Notes: generated by a model from the sequence alone, not told the origin. DNA of 64,000 bases from an uncultured Eubacterium sp. (GCF_934525195.1 NZ_CAKSZA010000002.1:124001-188000); one strand, 5' to 3'. Counted from the first letter of the stretch, positions 41,929 through 50,601 are shown. Numbers and translations: made by a program.

Positions 41929-41950
41929 CGAATTCCTAAATTCTTTATTT
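41912..41950 (+). terminator. Terminator between the glycosyltransferase and copA
   Basis: AGGAATTC (41912-41919) and GAATTCCT (41930-41937) form an 8-bp stem followed by AAATTCTTTATTT. The T-run is interrupted, so strength is uncertain. Confidence 0.5.
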
Positions 41951-42148
41951 AATGATTGTGTATCCTGCATCAACAACGGCTTGTTCCAAAACGGCTGTAT
42001 CAACATCCTTGGATAGCTCAACGGTTGCCTGCTTTTCGGTATGACTTGCAGTAGCTGAAGTTACGCCGTCAATTGCTTCAAGTGCTTTTTTCACAGCAGC
42101 TTCGCAATGCGGGCACATCATTCCGTCAATTTTAATTGTTTTTGTCAT
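41945..42148 (-). CDS. CopZ-like copper chaperone from internal start (alternative product)
   Basis: A nested 67-residue HMA domain protein in the same frame as copA. It starts TKTIKIDGMMCPHCEAAVKK after the Met and has the Cu(I) ligands Cys-x2-Cys. The Shine-Dalgarno GGAGG with an 8-base gap to ATG is as good as any start in the window. Free CopZ would deliver Cu(I) to the pump. Whether it is made separately cannot be told from sequence. Confidence 0.45.
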   Translation of the reverse strand: MTKTIKIDGMMCPHCEAAVKKALEAIDGVTSATASHTEKQATVELSKDVDTAVLEQAVVDAGYTIIK

Positions 42149-44446
42149 TTTAAATTCCTCCGTATAATTTATATTTACTTCTTTAATCTTTTTATCGGAT
42201 TTTGAACTTGTTACATTCACAAAATTAAGTCTTAACGCATTCATAACAACGCAAAAACTTGAAAGACTCATCGCAGCCGCACCGAACATAGGATTGAGCG
42301 TCCAACCTGTGATTGGAATCCACACACCGGCAGCCAACGGAATACCGATAATATTGTAAATAAAAGCCCAAAACAGATTTTCTTTTATATTAGTAAGCGT
42401 ATGACGGCTGAGCCTGATTGCGGAACAAACATCTGATAGCTTGCTGTTCATCAAAACAACATCTGCGCTGTCAACCGCAACATCCGCACCTGCACCGATT
42501 GCAATGCCGACATCTGCCCTTGTAAGAGCAGGAGCATCGTTTACACCGTCACCAACCATAGCTACTTTGCCGAATGATTGAAGCTTTTTCACAACAGCTT
42601 CTTTACCGTCAGGCAAAACATCGGATATAACCATATCAACGCCTGTTTGCTTGCCGATTGCGTCAGCAGTTCGTTTGTTGTCGCCTGTAAGCATAACAAC
42701 CTTTATTCCCATATTTTTAAGTTGCTTGATTGCTTCCGGACTGTCTTTTTTGATTGTGTCGGCAACAGAAATAACACCAATCAACTTTTTATCTTTTGCA
42801 AAAAGCAACGGAGTTTTGCCGTCATTAGACAATCTTACAATATCATTTTTGGCTGATGAAACATCGCAAACAGTCGAAATATATTTTGAACTGCCTGCAT
42901 AAATCTTGAAATTATCCAAAGTTGCACACAAGCCGTTGCCTGTTTTAGATTCAAAATCTGTAACATCAAGCGATGGAATTTGCATTTCTTCTGCTTTTTC
43001 CACTATCGCTTTTGCAAGCGGATGTTCACTTTTTATTTCGAGTGAATAAGCAAGTTGCAAAAGTTCTTTTTCGGAAATACCAACAGGAATTACATCAGTA
43101 ACCTTTGGTTTGCCCTCAGTTATAGTACCCGTTTTATCAAGAACAACTATTTGAGTTTTGCCTGCTTCTTCAAGAGAAACGGCGGTTTTGAACAAAACAC
43201 CGTTCTTTGCGCCTTTGCCGTTGCCGACCATAATCGCAACAGGAGTTGCCAATCCAAGAGCGCAAGGACAGCTGATAACCAAGACGCTGATTGCTCTGCT
43301 GAGTGCATATCCAAACGGTTGTGGCACAATCAACCACACGATAAAAGTGATAATCGCAATAACAATAACAGTCGGAACAAACACCCCGGACACTCTGTCG
43401 GCAAGTTTTGCAATAGGTGCTTTTGTAGCCGAAGCATCCGACACAAGATTGATTATCTGTGCCAATGTTGTATCTTCACCGACTCTCGTAGCCTTACATT
43501 TCAAGAAACCCGATTTATTGATTGTGGCTGATGTGACCTTATCGTTAACTGCTTTGTCGACAGGCAAACTCTCACCCGTGAGCACGGATTCATCAACCGC
43601 ACTTTCGCCTTCAATAACTATTCCGTCAACAGGAACGCTCTCGCCCGGTCTAACAACAAAAACATCACCGACAGCAACATCGTCAATATCAACCGTTATT
43701 TCTTTACCGTCACGAACAACATTTGCGGTTTTCGGAGAAAGCGACATCAAACCTTTCAAAGCGTCGGTTGTTCTGCCTTTTGAATATGCTTCAAGAGTTT
43801 TTCCGACTGTAATCAGCGCAAGAATCATAGCTGCGGATTCAAAATAAAAATCATCCATATATGACATAACCGCAGACATATCGCCTTTTGTTTGTGCAAC
43901 CGTCATTGCAAAAAGCGCATAGGTGCTGTATACAAACGATGCACCGCTTCCGAGAGCAACAAGGGTGTCCATATTTGGTGATTTGTGGATTAGTCCCTTA
44001 AAACCGCTGATGAAGAAATTTTGATTTATCACCATAATAATGATTGCAAAAAGCATTTGTGCAAGTCCCATGGCAATATGATTGTTTTCCATAAAACTCG
44101 GGAGCTTCCACCCCCACATCATATGCCCCATAGAGATATACATAAGCGGAGCAAGGAACACCAAGGACCCTACAAGTCGCTTAACTAATTTCGGTGTTTG
44201 GATATCTTTCAGTTCATCATCGGAATTACTTTTAGCTTTTTTATTTTTTGTTTTAAGCGAAGCTCCGTATCCTGCTTTTTCCACCGCTTCAATAATTTCT
44301 TTTGATGTTGCGGTACCCTCAACGCCCATTGAATTTGTCAATAGATTTACAGAGCAAGAAGAAACCCCGTCAACCAAGCTAACCGCTTTTTCCACTCTTG
44401 CAGAACAAGCAGCACAGCTCATACCTGTCACATTGTATTGAGTCAT
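41945..44446 (-). CDS. copA: Copper-exporting P1B ATPase CopA with fused CopZ-like domain
   Basis: An 833-residue copper pump. It has an N-terminal HMA domain (GMSCAAC, residues 8-14), membrane helices, the TGES motif, the transmembrane copper site SCPCALGLATP, the phosphorylation site DKTGTITEGKP, SEHPLAKAI and GDGVNDAPAL. After the last helix the frame runs straight into a second HMA domain (767-833; GMMCPHCEAA). That part begins at an internal ATG (42146-42148) preceded 8 bases upstream by GGAGG (42157-42161). It looks like an in-frame copA-copZ join in which the chaperone's own start signals persist. Both full-length and separate CopZ are possible. Confidence 0.93.
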   Translation of the reverse strand: MTQYNVTGMSCAACSARVEKAVSLVDGVSSCSVNLLTNSMGVEGTATSKEIIEAVEKAGYGASLKTKNKKAKSNSDDELKDIQTPKLVKRLVGSLVFLAPLMYISMGHMMWGWKLPSFMENNHIAMGLAQMLFAIIIMVINQNFFISGFKGLIHKSPNMDTLVALGSGASFVYSTYALFAMTVAQTKGDMSAVMSYMDDFYFESAAMILALITVGKTLEAYSKGRTTDALKGLMSLSPKTANVVRDGKEITVDIDDVAVGDVFVVRPGESVPVDGIVIEGESAVDESVLTGESLPVDKAVNDKVTSATINKSGFLKCKATRVGEDTTLAQIINLVSDASATKAPIAKLADRVSGVFVPTVIVIAIITFIVWLIVPQPFGYALSRAISVLVISCPCALGLATPVAIMVGNGKGAKNGVLFKTAVSLEEAGKTQIVVLDKTGTITEGKPKVTDVIPVGISEKELLQLAYSLEIKSEHPLAKAIVEKAEEMQIPSLDVTDFESKTGNGLCATLDNFKIYAGSSKYISTVCDVSSAKNDIVRLSNDGKTPLLFAKDKKLIGVISVADTIKKDSPEAIKQLKNMGIKVVMLTGDNKRTADAIGKQTGVDMVISDVLPDGKEAVVKKLQSFGKVAMVGDGVNDAPALTRADVGIAIGAGADVAVDSADVVLMNSKLSDVCSAIRLSRHTLTNIKENLFWAFIYNIIGIPLAAGVWIPITGWTLNPMFGAAAMSLSSFCVVMNALRLNFVNVTSSKSDKKIKEVNINYTEEFKMTKTIKIDGMMCPHCEAAVKKALEAIDGVTSATASHTEKQATVELSKDVDTAVLEQAVVDAGYTIIK

Positions 44447-44518
44447 TTTTACCTCGTTTCTGAATTTTGCAATAATAACACAAAGGCAATCAGCCGCAAA
44501 AGCCTATTATGTTAATAT

Positions 44519-44575
44519 GATTACCGAGTAATCACCTTCTAAATAAATAATATACACAAAATATTAATTTGTCAA
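44519..44575 (-). promoter_or_regulatory. copA promoter and palindrome
   Basis: TTGACA (44570-44575), 17 bases, TATTAT (44547-44552) on the minus strand. GATTAC-CGA-GTAATC (44519-44533), a perfect inverted repeat, follows the expected start and may be an operator. It is not a CopY box (TACA-N2-TGTA). Confidence 0.6.
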
Positions 44576-44582
44576 TTTTTAC

Positions 44583-44611
44583 TTTACATATTATGTGCAA
44601 AAATATATAAT
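44583..44611 (+). promoter_or_regulatory. Promoter of the flavin reductase gene
   Basis: TTTACA (44583-44588), 17 bases, TATAAT (44606-44611) on the plus strand, divergent from and overlapping the copA promoter region. The leader before ATG 44628 is only about 10 bases but includes GGTGATG. Confidence 0.65.
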
Positions 44612-44627
44612 ACCCTTTGGTGATGAA

Positions 44628-45176
44628 ATGAAAAAGCTATTAATTATAAATGCTTCTCCAAGGGAAAACGGAGTTTGCGCAGAGGTTTTAAAGCAAATTA
44701 AGCCTTATTTTATTGATTGTGAAACAAAAGAATATAATGTATACAAACTCGACCCTTTGCCATGCAAGGCTTGCGGATATTGCGAAATGCACAACGGCTG
44801 TGCAAACAAAGACCTTGACTTTTTCTTTTTGGATTTGAAAGAAGCTGACTATGTTGCAATTCTTTCTCCGATGTACAACAACTTCTTCCCTGCTCCGCTA
44901 AAGGCTCTTATGGACAGATTTCAACGCTTTTGCAGTGCAAAATATCTGCGTGGCGACAGCGAGCCTATAGGCAAACAAAAAAGTGTGGGTCTTGTAATCA
45001 CAAGCGGAACAAACGCACGAGAATGTGCAAACTATATGTCAAACAGTATCAAGCAACTGTTCTCCCCTCTCGGCGGAGAATTGAAAGCACGATACTACAT
45101 CCCCGGCACGGATTCAAATAACTACACATTCAACATTGTTGAACTTGAAAAATTTGTGCACCAAATCAAAAAATAA
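44628..45176 (+). CDS. NADPH-dependent FMN reductase / flavodoxin family protein
   Basis: A 182-residue flavodoxin-fold protein: KKLLIINASPRENGVCAEVL at the start for the phosphate loop, DPLPCKACGYCEMHNGCANK (about 39-58) with four cysteines, then AILSPMYNNFFPAPLKALMDR. The cysteine segment is typical of this iron-sulphur flavoprotein-like subfamily (NAD(P)H-dependent oxidoreductases). Electron partner and substrate are not known. ATG at 44628 lies 10 bases after the expected transcription start. It faces away from copA and shares its intergenic region. Confidence 0.82.
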   Translation: MKKLLIINASPRENGVCAEVLKQIKPYFIDCETKEYNVYKLDPLPCKACGYCEMHNGCANKDLDFFFLDLKEADYVAILSPMYNNFFPAPLKALMDRFQRFCSAKYLRGDSEPIGKQKSVGLVITSGTNARECANYMSNSIKQLFSPLGGELKARYYIPGTDSNNYTFNIVELEKFVHQIKK

Positions 45177-45510
45177 CAACCAACAAAGGCTGTTGAGAAA
45201 GATTCTGAATTTCGTTTTCTTACGAAGGAAGATGTACGATGGTACCTCGACTGAGCAAAAAACGAAAAACGCCAAAAGCTGTAAGTGTTGAACTTACAGC
45301 TTTTTTAAACCCCACCGTCAACACTTCGTGTTGCCACCGTCTCACCTACCGGTTCGGTCGGTGCTTCTGCATTAAAATGCAGAGGTCTCCACAGGAGACC
45401 CGCACCCCTTGCTTCAAGTGGAGGCAAATCGGTTAATTATATTTTGGCGTGGTTCAGGGACTTTATCGACAGTCTAAGAGGCTGTTCCGTTTTGGAGCAG
45501 CCTCTGTTTT
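45177..45510. repeat. Hairpin-rich intergenic element, probably a dispersed repeat
   Basis: No protein gene fits here. The segment holds a strong plus-strand terminator (45274-45306) and then a chain of short perfect hairpins: CAACAC-TTC-GTGTTG, ACCG-GTT-CGGT, CTGCATT-AA-AATGCAG and GGTCTCC-ACA-GGAGACC. A stretch ending in GGCGTGGTTCAGGGAC follows, then a second plus-strand terminator at 45477-45511. This looks like a non-coding mobile or repeated element, but a second copy is not in the window. Confidence 0.5.
45274..45306 (+). terminator. Intrinsic terminator downstream of the flavin reductase gene
   Basis: AAAAGCTGTAAG (45274-45285) and CTTACAGCTTTT (45293-45304) form a 12-bp stem followed by TT. 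About 100 bases separate it from the flavin reductase stop codon. Confidence 0.75.
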
Positions 45511-45511
45511 T
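45477..45511 (+). terminator. Second plus-strand terminator of the hairpin element
   Basis: AGAGGCTG and CAGCCTCT with additional inner pairs (TTCC/GGAG), followed by GTTTTTAATTT. It meets the 3' end of the minus-strand permease gene, and no plus-strand gene directly precedes it. Confidence 0.65.
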
Positions 45512-48071
45512 AATTTATATCATCTTTTAAGGTTTCGATTATATTGTTTTGCTGGACTTTTTTGACTGAATAAATCATTGTCATACCGATGATTGCAAAC
45601 ACAACAAGTGCAACAATCAAATACAGCAGATAATCTATTGAAAATGTTGCTGCGCTGTTGTTCAAAGCCTTGTGCATACCGAAAGAAATCAGTGCACTTA
45701 TCGGCAAACCGAAAATTACAGCCTTTATTCCGTAAAAAGCACTTTCGAGCATAATCATTTTGTTGAAGCCTTTTGGTGTTATTCCGACAGATTTCATCAT
45801 TGCAAACTCCTTTTTACGAGAAGCGATGCCCGAAGAAATCGTGTTGATAATATTAAAGACAGTAATCAGCGAAATCAATGCAACGAAGCCATAAACAAAC
45901 ACCTGAATTACCAAAGCAATGGCATTGAATGCTTGCATTTGTTCCGAAAAATCAACAACTGAGAAGTCGGAATATTTTCCTTCATCGGATATTGTGTTCA
46001 ACTTTTCTGTAACCTTCTGATGGTCGGTTGTTTCTATTCCCAAAATATAGTTTGAGAGTTGATTGTCGTTTGCATTGATATTCTTGCAAACTTTTACAAA
46101 CTGTGAATACGGCATATACAGTGAAATAACTCCGATTTTGTTCAAATTGCAAGGTCTAGTATTGCTATATTTAACAAAGTCCGTAATTTCAAATTGAAGA
46201 TTATCTTCCGGATAATATGCTTCTTTAAAACTTGAACCGAGAATATTATCGGTGAACACCTTTTTGCCGTTTGCGGTGTGCGAAACATTGTTCATCAACA
46301 GCAATTTGCACTTATTGTTTGAGTTATAATACGCCTTGCTGTCAATGCCGTTTTTGGCACAGAGTTCATTAAACATATCGTCATCAAGCATATTTATTTG
46401 AACAGCAAATCTATTTGAAAACTCTCGACTGTAAGCATTGGTAAGGTTTTTATTATCGGTAAACATCTTGAAATTATTTTTATAGTTCTTGCTTTTTTGA
46501 ACAAAATAATAAACATTTGTTACACAATACATATCGTCAATGCCGTCAACATTTTCAAATTCTTTTATTGCACTTTCTCGGTTTGTTTCATCAAAATAAA
46601 CGCCGATTTGATACGGCATTGAGTCCTGCCCTACCGTTTCGTTTGCAAAAATAGCACAAAAATAATTGCAACTCAAGAATAAAATAATAGAAAGTGCGAT
46701 TGAAACGGTAATTACCCTTGCTTTTCTGCCGTTTCGTTTGAGATTTTTATATGCAAGTTCTCCTTCGTAGCCAAAAATCACTTTGATATATTTCGGGCAT
46801 TTGAGCGTCTTTGCTTTAACCTTGATTTCGTCAGATTGTCTGATGGCGGAAATTGTAGAAATCTTTGAAGCCTTTTTAGCCGGAATTGAACAAGAAATCA
46901 AAATTGTAATGATACTCAAACCCAAAACAATCAAAACCGCCCAAATCGGGAATACGACTTTCATTGAAACATTTTGTTCGGTTACTCCGTTAATCATTGA
47001 CGAAGCAATGATTTTTTTGCCAAGTGCTTTGAGTGTTATACCAATACCTGCCACACCTGCACCGATACCAAGAGGAATACCAAACAGCGCAAGAATAAAT
47101 CCCTCATAATATATGGAAAGTCGTTTTTGTCGCTTGGTTGCACCTACTGACGAGAGCATACCGAGATACTTTACTTTTTCGGAAAGTGACATTGCAAAAG
47201 CGTTATAAATAAGAACAACGGAAGCAACCATAATTATAGCAAGTAAAATAGCAACAAGAGGCAAAATCATCGCTACAAAGCTATCACTTGAATATGAAAG
47301 TTTAGAATAAAGCAATTCGTTATTTACTGTGCTTGAACCCGGATTTGCCTTATCTATAATACTGTTCACAACATCCAAAGACTTGCTGTTAAGAGTTTTA
47401 AGTTGAAAGGCAACAGTCGGATTTGCCTTTAAATCATCCGAATAAGTTAAAAATGCAAATTCGGAAGTAGGTTTATTTTGATGAAGAATCGCAGTTATTC
47501 TGTATTGTTTAACCTCTTTACGGACAAACTTTTCACCTTTTGAATATGCACCCTTAACATCAAATTCACCGTCTTTATCCCTCATAGTTCTTATACCGCA
47601 CGGGATAGAAACAATATCGCCAACCTGCCAATCAAGTTCGTTATTTTCGATAAAATCACTTTGCACAGCGATTTCGTCACTTGTTTTTGGCAAAGTTCCT
47701 TCATAATCAGCCTGAATGAACATTTTATAATATCCGTCATCACAAGCTCCTATTGAGCCTGTTGCAAGCCTGTCAGACTTGCCGTTGTCAATTTTTAACT
47801 GTTTGTAATTTTCATCACACAGACCGACGGTTTCTATTCTTTCGTCTTTGTAAAGTTCGGCAAGACTTGATGATTTTACATCATACAGTTCTGCGGCATA
47901 ATTGCCGTCTGACACAACAGTAACATCTGCAAACAACTGCAAAAAAGATGCCATTGCAACAAAAACAGCGGTTATCATTGCAACCGAAACAATAATTCCA
48001 AAGGTTGTAACAAGGGTTCTGCCCTTGTTTTCTTTGAGATGACGGAGAGTGAGTTTGTTAACGATATTCAT
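45510..48071 (-). CDS. ABC transporter permease (FtsX-like, BceB/MacB type)
   Basis: An 853-residue permease with a first helix near the N-terminus (about 18-42), a large extracellular domain, and an FtsX domain with three helices (about 270-410). A further helix and extracellular domain follow, with a second FtsX domain at the C-terminus (about 720-850). This double-FtsX layout is typical of peptide-sensing or lantibiotic/bacitracin resistance exporters of Firmicutes. It overlaps the ATPase gene by 14 bases. Export or sensing of a cell-wall-active peptide is inferred from architecture and the adjacent two-component system. Confidence 0.88.
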   Translation of the reverse strand: MNIVNKLTLRHLKENKGRTLVTTFGIIVSVAMITAVFVAMASFLQLFADVTVVSDGNYAAELYDVKSSSLAELYKDERIETVGLCDENYKQLKIDNGKSDRLATGSIGACDDGYYKMFIQADYEGTLPKTSDEIAVQSDFIENNELDWQVGDIVSIPCGIRTMRDKDGEFDVKGAYSKGEKFVRKEVKQYRITAILHQNKPTSEFAFLTYSDDLKANPTVAFQLKTLNSKSLDVVNSIIDKANPGSSTVNNELLYSKLSYSSDSFVAMILPLVAILLAIIMVASVVLIYNAFAMSLSEKVKYLGMLSSVGATKRQKRLSIYYEGFILALFGIPLGIGAGVAGIGITLKALGKKIIASSMINGVTEQNVSMKVVFPIWAVLIVLGLSIITILISCSIPAKKASKISTISAIRQSDEIKVKAKTLKCPKYIKVIFGYEGELAYKNLKRNGRKARVITVSIALSIILFLSCNYFCAIFANETVGQDSMPYQIGVYFDETNRESAIKEFENVDGIDDMYCVTNVYYFVQKSKNYKNNFKMFTDNKNLTNAYSREFSNRFAVQINMLDDDMFNELCAKNGIDSKAYYNSNNKCKLLLMNNVSHTANGKKVFTDNILGSSFKEAYYPEDNLQFEITDFVKYSNTRPCNLNKIGVISLYMPYSQFVKVCKNINANDNQLSNYILGIETTDHQKVTEKLNTISDEGKYSDFSVVDFSEQMQAFNAIALVIQVFVYGFVALISLITVFNIINTISSGIASRKKEFAMMKSVGITPKGFNKMIMLESAFYGIKAVIFGLPISALISFGMHKALNNSAATFSIDYLLYLIVALVVFAIIGMTMIYSVKKVQQNNIIETLKDDIN

Positions 48072-48750
48072 CCGTTTTCACCTCATCTCTTGTAATTCTG
48101 CCGTCCTCAATAGCAATAACTCGGTCGGCTGCAAGTGCAATTCGTTCATCGTGAGTTATGACAATGAGAGTTTGGTTGTTCTCTTTATTAAATTTTTTGA
48201 GCAAAGAAATAATTTCTTTTGTGTTTTCGCTGTCAAGATTTCCTGTCGGCTCATCGGCAAGCATAAGAGCCGGATTGTTCATCAACGCTCTGCCGATGGA
48301 AACACGCTGTTGCTGACCGCCTGAAAGTTGGCTCGGTAAATGCTTCAATCTGTTTTCAAGACCGAGTGTTTTTACGAGAGAATCAATAATTTTTTGATTT
48401 GGCTTTCTGCCGTCTAACAACAGCGGGAGGGTTAAGTTTTCCTCAACAGTCAAAATCGGGATGAGGTTGTAGAATTGATAAATAAGTCCGATTTGTCTGC
48501 GACGGAAAATTGCAAGATTTGTTTCATCAAGGGTCGAAATATCGGTTCCGTTGATTATTACGCTTCCCTTTGTCGGCACATCAACTCCGCCGAGGATGTG
48601 CAAAAGAGTTGATTTGCCCGATCCCGACGGACCGATAATTGCCACAAATTCACCTTGTTTTACAGAAAAAGACACATTATCAAGTGCAACGACCTTTGTT
48701 TCGTCCTTGCCGTAGATTTTGGATAGATTTTTTACTTCGAGAATATTCAT
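48058..48750 (-). CDS. ABC transporter ATP-binding protein (BceA-like)
   Basis: A 230-residue ATPase of the LolD/MacB/BceA type. Walker A GPSGSGKSTLLHILGG (near 38), Q-loop YQFYNLIPILTVEENLTL, signature LSGGQQQRVSIGRAL, Walker B LMLADEPTGNLDSENT and switch His in VITHDER. It is the first gene of the transporter pair. A palindrome TTACA-N4-TGTCA lies upstream at 48813-48826, matching one before the response regulator gene. Confidence 0.92.
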   Translation of the reverse strand: MNILEVKNLSKIYGKDETKVVALDNVSFSVKQGEFVAIIGPSGSGKSTLLHILGGVDVPTKGSVIINGTDISTLDETNLAIFRRRQIGLIYQFYNLIPILTVEENLTLPLLLDGRKPNQKIIDSLVKTLGLENRLKHLPSQLSGGQQQRVSIGRALMNNPALMLADEPTGNLDSENTKEIISLLKKFNKENNQTLIVITHDERIALAADRVIAIEDGRITRDEVKTDEYR

Positions 48751-48778
48751 ATCTTTCTCTCCTTTCGTGCCCTATTCT

Positions 48779-48826
48779 ATAAAACGAGAATTACAATGCC
48801 GTGACAAAAAAATTACAGTTATGTCA
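48779..48826 (-). promoter_or_regulatory. Transporter promoter with BceR-like operator
   Basis: TTACA-GTTA-TGTCA (48813-48826) fits TNACA-N4-TGTNA. TTGTCA (48802-48807), 17 bases and TTTTAT (48779-48784) form a weak promoter just downstream on the minus strand, so the operator sits upstream of -35 where an activator would bind. Confidence 0.55.
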
Positions 48827-49819
48827 CTAAACAACAGATTTGTAAAATCTTATTTCAAAAATACTGCCTCTGCCCTGCTCACTTTCAACCGTGACGGAGG
48901 CATTTTCTTTTTCAAAGACGGTTTTTGCAAGAGCTAAACCAATACCGACGCTGTCCTTTGAAGAATTCTTGCCGTGATAGAATCGCTCAAATATATGTGG
49001 CAAATCCTCCTCGGCAATACCGCAACCGTTGTCGGATATTGTCAACTTGTTATAAAGATTGGTCGATTCGCTTGCTATAGTGATTTTTCCGCCGTCATTT
49101 GTGTGTTCAAGGCAGTTTTTCACAATGTTTGAAACTGCTTCAACCGTCCAGCTTTCATCACCGTTAAAAACAAAATCATTTGTATTATTTTGAATTGTGA
49201 TATTCTTTAGTTCTGCGGTCAAAACAAACGGTTTCAAGCTGTCATCAAGAACTTCTGATATGCTGACTTCATCTCTTTTGAATTCGGTTGCGTCCGCATC
49301 GAGCTTAGAAATTTTGAGAATATTTGTAATCAGCCACTTCATTTTTGAAAGTTGATTATTGATAACAGAAACAAATTCCTGTCTTTTTTCGGGATTTTCT
49401 TCATTTTCGAGCAGTTCACACATCACCATCATTGATGTAAGCGGAGTTTTGAGTTGGTGCGATATATCCGCAATTGAATCTGCAAGATACAATTTGTCAT
49501 TTTTCAAATACTCATTTTGGCTCTGCAAAAGTGTGATGACCTTATATAAATTATTCTTTAGTATTGACAATTCACCCTCGATATTGTCGTCAATATTCAT
49601 ATCATATATACCTTTGCAGACAAGCGAAAGATAATCGTTAAGTTCATTTAGATTTTTATATCTTCGTTTTGTGACAACAGTAAAAATTATTATCAAAATT
49701 ACGCCAAGTGCCAAGCACAAAACAGCACATATCTTGCTGAAAAAAGCGCATATAACAGAAAGCACGGCGGTCAAAACCGATGACGCAATTAATACTATTT
49801 TTATTTCCTTATCATTCAT
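48827..49819 (-). CDS. Sensor histidine kinase, intramembrane-sensing (BceS-like)
   Basis: A 330-residue kinase. Two membrane helices close to each other (about 5-27 and 30-50) leave almost no extracellular loop, the mark of kinases that sense through a partner transporter. The kinase core has His in IADISHQLKTPLTS (near 125), an N box in VSNIVKNCLEHT, DNGCGIAEEDLPHIF and GIGLALAK. ATG 49819 overlaps the regulator stop by 8 bases; a TTG at 49837 is weaker. Its stop codon abuts the transporter operator. Confidence 0.9.
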   Translation of the reverse strand: MNDKEIKIVLIASSVLTAVLSVICAFFSKICAVLCLALGVILIIIFTVVTKRRYKNLNELNDYLSLVCKGIYDMNIDDNIEGELSILKNNLYKVITLLQSQNEYLKNDKLYLADSIADISHQLKTPLTSMMVMCELLENEENPEKRQEFVSVINNQLSKMKWLITNILKISKLDADATEFKRDEVSISEVLDDSLKPFVLTAELKNITIQNNTNDFVFNGDESWTVEAVSNIVKNCLEHTNDGGKITIASESTNLYNKLTISDNGCGIAEEDLPHIFERFYHGKNSSKDSVGIGLALAKTVFEKENASVTVESEQGRGSIFEIRFYKSVV

Positions 49820-50489
49820 TTTCAATAATATATCCAAGACCCCTGATTGTTTTTATATATTCAGGTTCGGTTGGATTCTCCTCAATTTTATCACGAAGCC
49901 GTTTGATGTACACGGTCAAGGTGTTATCCTCGACAAAGTCACCCGCAACATCCCAAATATTCTCCAAAAGCTGTGTGCGGGAAAGGACGCAACCTCTGTT
50001 ATTAAGCAGAATAAGAAGCAATCTGTATTCCATTGCGGTCAAGACGATTTCGTTGCCGTTTTTGTAAACCTTTGCTTCGTTTGTATTAACAACCAAATCT
50101 TTAACCTTGATTTTGCCGTCACCATTATCGTTGTTGTATCGTCTGAACACACTCTTAATTCTAACAAGCAGTTCTTTAAGTCTGAACGGCTTTGTGATGT
50201 AATCGTCGGCACCAAGTTCAAAACCCATAACAACATTAACCTCGTCATCATAAGCGGTTAGAAATATAACGGGAAAGTCGCCGATTTCCTTAATCCTTTT
50301 ACATACGGAATATCCGCTTCCGTCAGGCAAGGTTAAATCAAGCAAATACATTGAAAAATTCTTTTGATTTATAATTTTAAGTGCTTGAGAAACGCTTTTT
50401 GCAACGGTAACGGTGTACCCCTCGTTTTCAAGAGAATAGGACAAACCCATTGCAATTGCATCGTCATCTTCTAACAAAAATATATCCAT
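49812..50489 (-). CDS. OmpR-family response regulator (BceR-like)
   Basis: A 225-residue regulator. The receiver has DD near residues 8-9, the phosphoacceptor Asp in MYLLDLTLPDGSG (near 52), TAYDD, and Lys in TKPFRLKELL. The winged-helix domain ends IRGLGYIIENE. The promoter region upstream contains TTACA-N4-TGTAA (50546-50559), the same kind of site as before the transporter genes, which implies that it controls both. First gene of the kinase pair. Confidence 0.9.
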   Translation of the reverse strand: MDIFLLEDDDAIAMGLSYSLENEGYTVTVAKSVSQALKIINQKNFSMYLLDLTLPDGSGYSVCKRIKEIGDFPVIFLTAYDDEVNVVMGFELGADDYITKPFRLKELLVRIKSVFRRYNNDNGDGKIKVKDLVVNTNEAKVYKNGNEIVLTAMEYRLLLILLNNRGCVLSRTQLLENIWDVAGDFVEDNTLTVYIKRLRDKIEENPTEPEYIKTIRGLGYIIENE

Positions 50490-50516
50490 ACAGCACCTCC
50501 TAATTATTATATAAAT

Positions 50517-50559
50517 ATAATATCATATTATAATGAGTTGTTCCATTACAAAATTGTAA
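50517..50559 (-). promoter_or_regulatory. Regulator promoter with BceR-like operator
   Basis: TTACA-AAAT-TGTAA (50546-50559) is part of a 7-bp inverted repeat, ATTACAA/TTGTAAT. It is directly upstream of a poor -35 (TGGAAC) that is 17 bases from TATTAT (50517-50522) on the minus strand, a setting typical of an activated promoter. Confidence 0.55.
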
Positions 50560-50572
50560 TAAACCACAGCAT

Positions 50573-50601
50573 AAAAAAGAGGCTGAACATAATCCAGCCT
50601 C
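50573..50601 (-). terminator. Intrinsic terminator of the ilv-leu operon
   Basis: GAGGCTG and CAGCCTC form a 7-bp stem followed on the minus strand by TTTTTTAT. It lies 7 bases past the last gene. Confidence 0.8.

Noticed and set aside
41945..44446. Frameshift or pseudogene in copA
   Set aside because: The frame is continuous and all ATPase motifs are intact; the added C-terminal domain is a complete HMA unit.
45239..45436. ORF of 65 codons in the hairpin element
   Set aside because: Composition is odd, it crosses a strong terminator and hairpins, and it has no ribosome site. Treated as non-coding.
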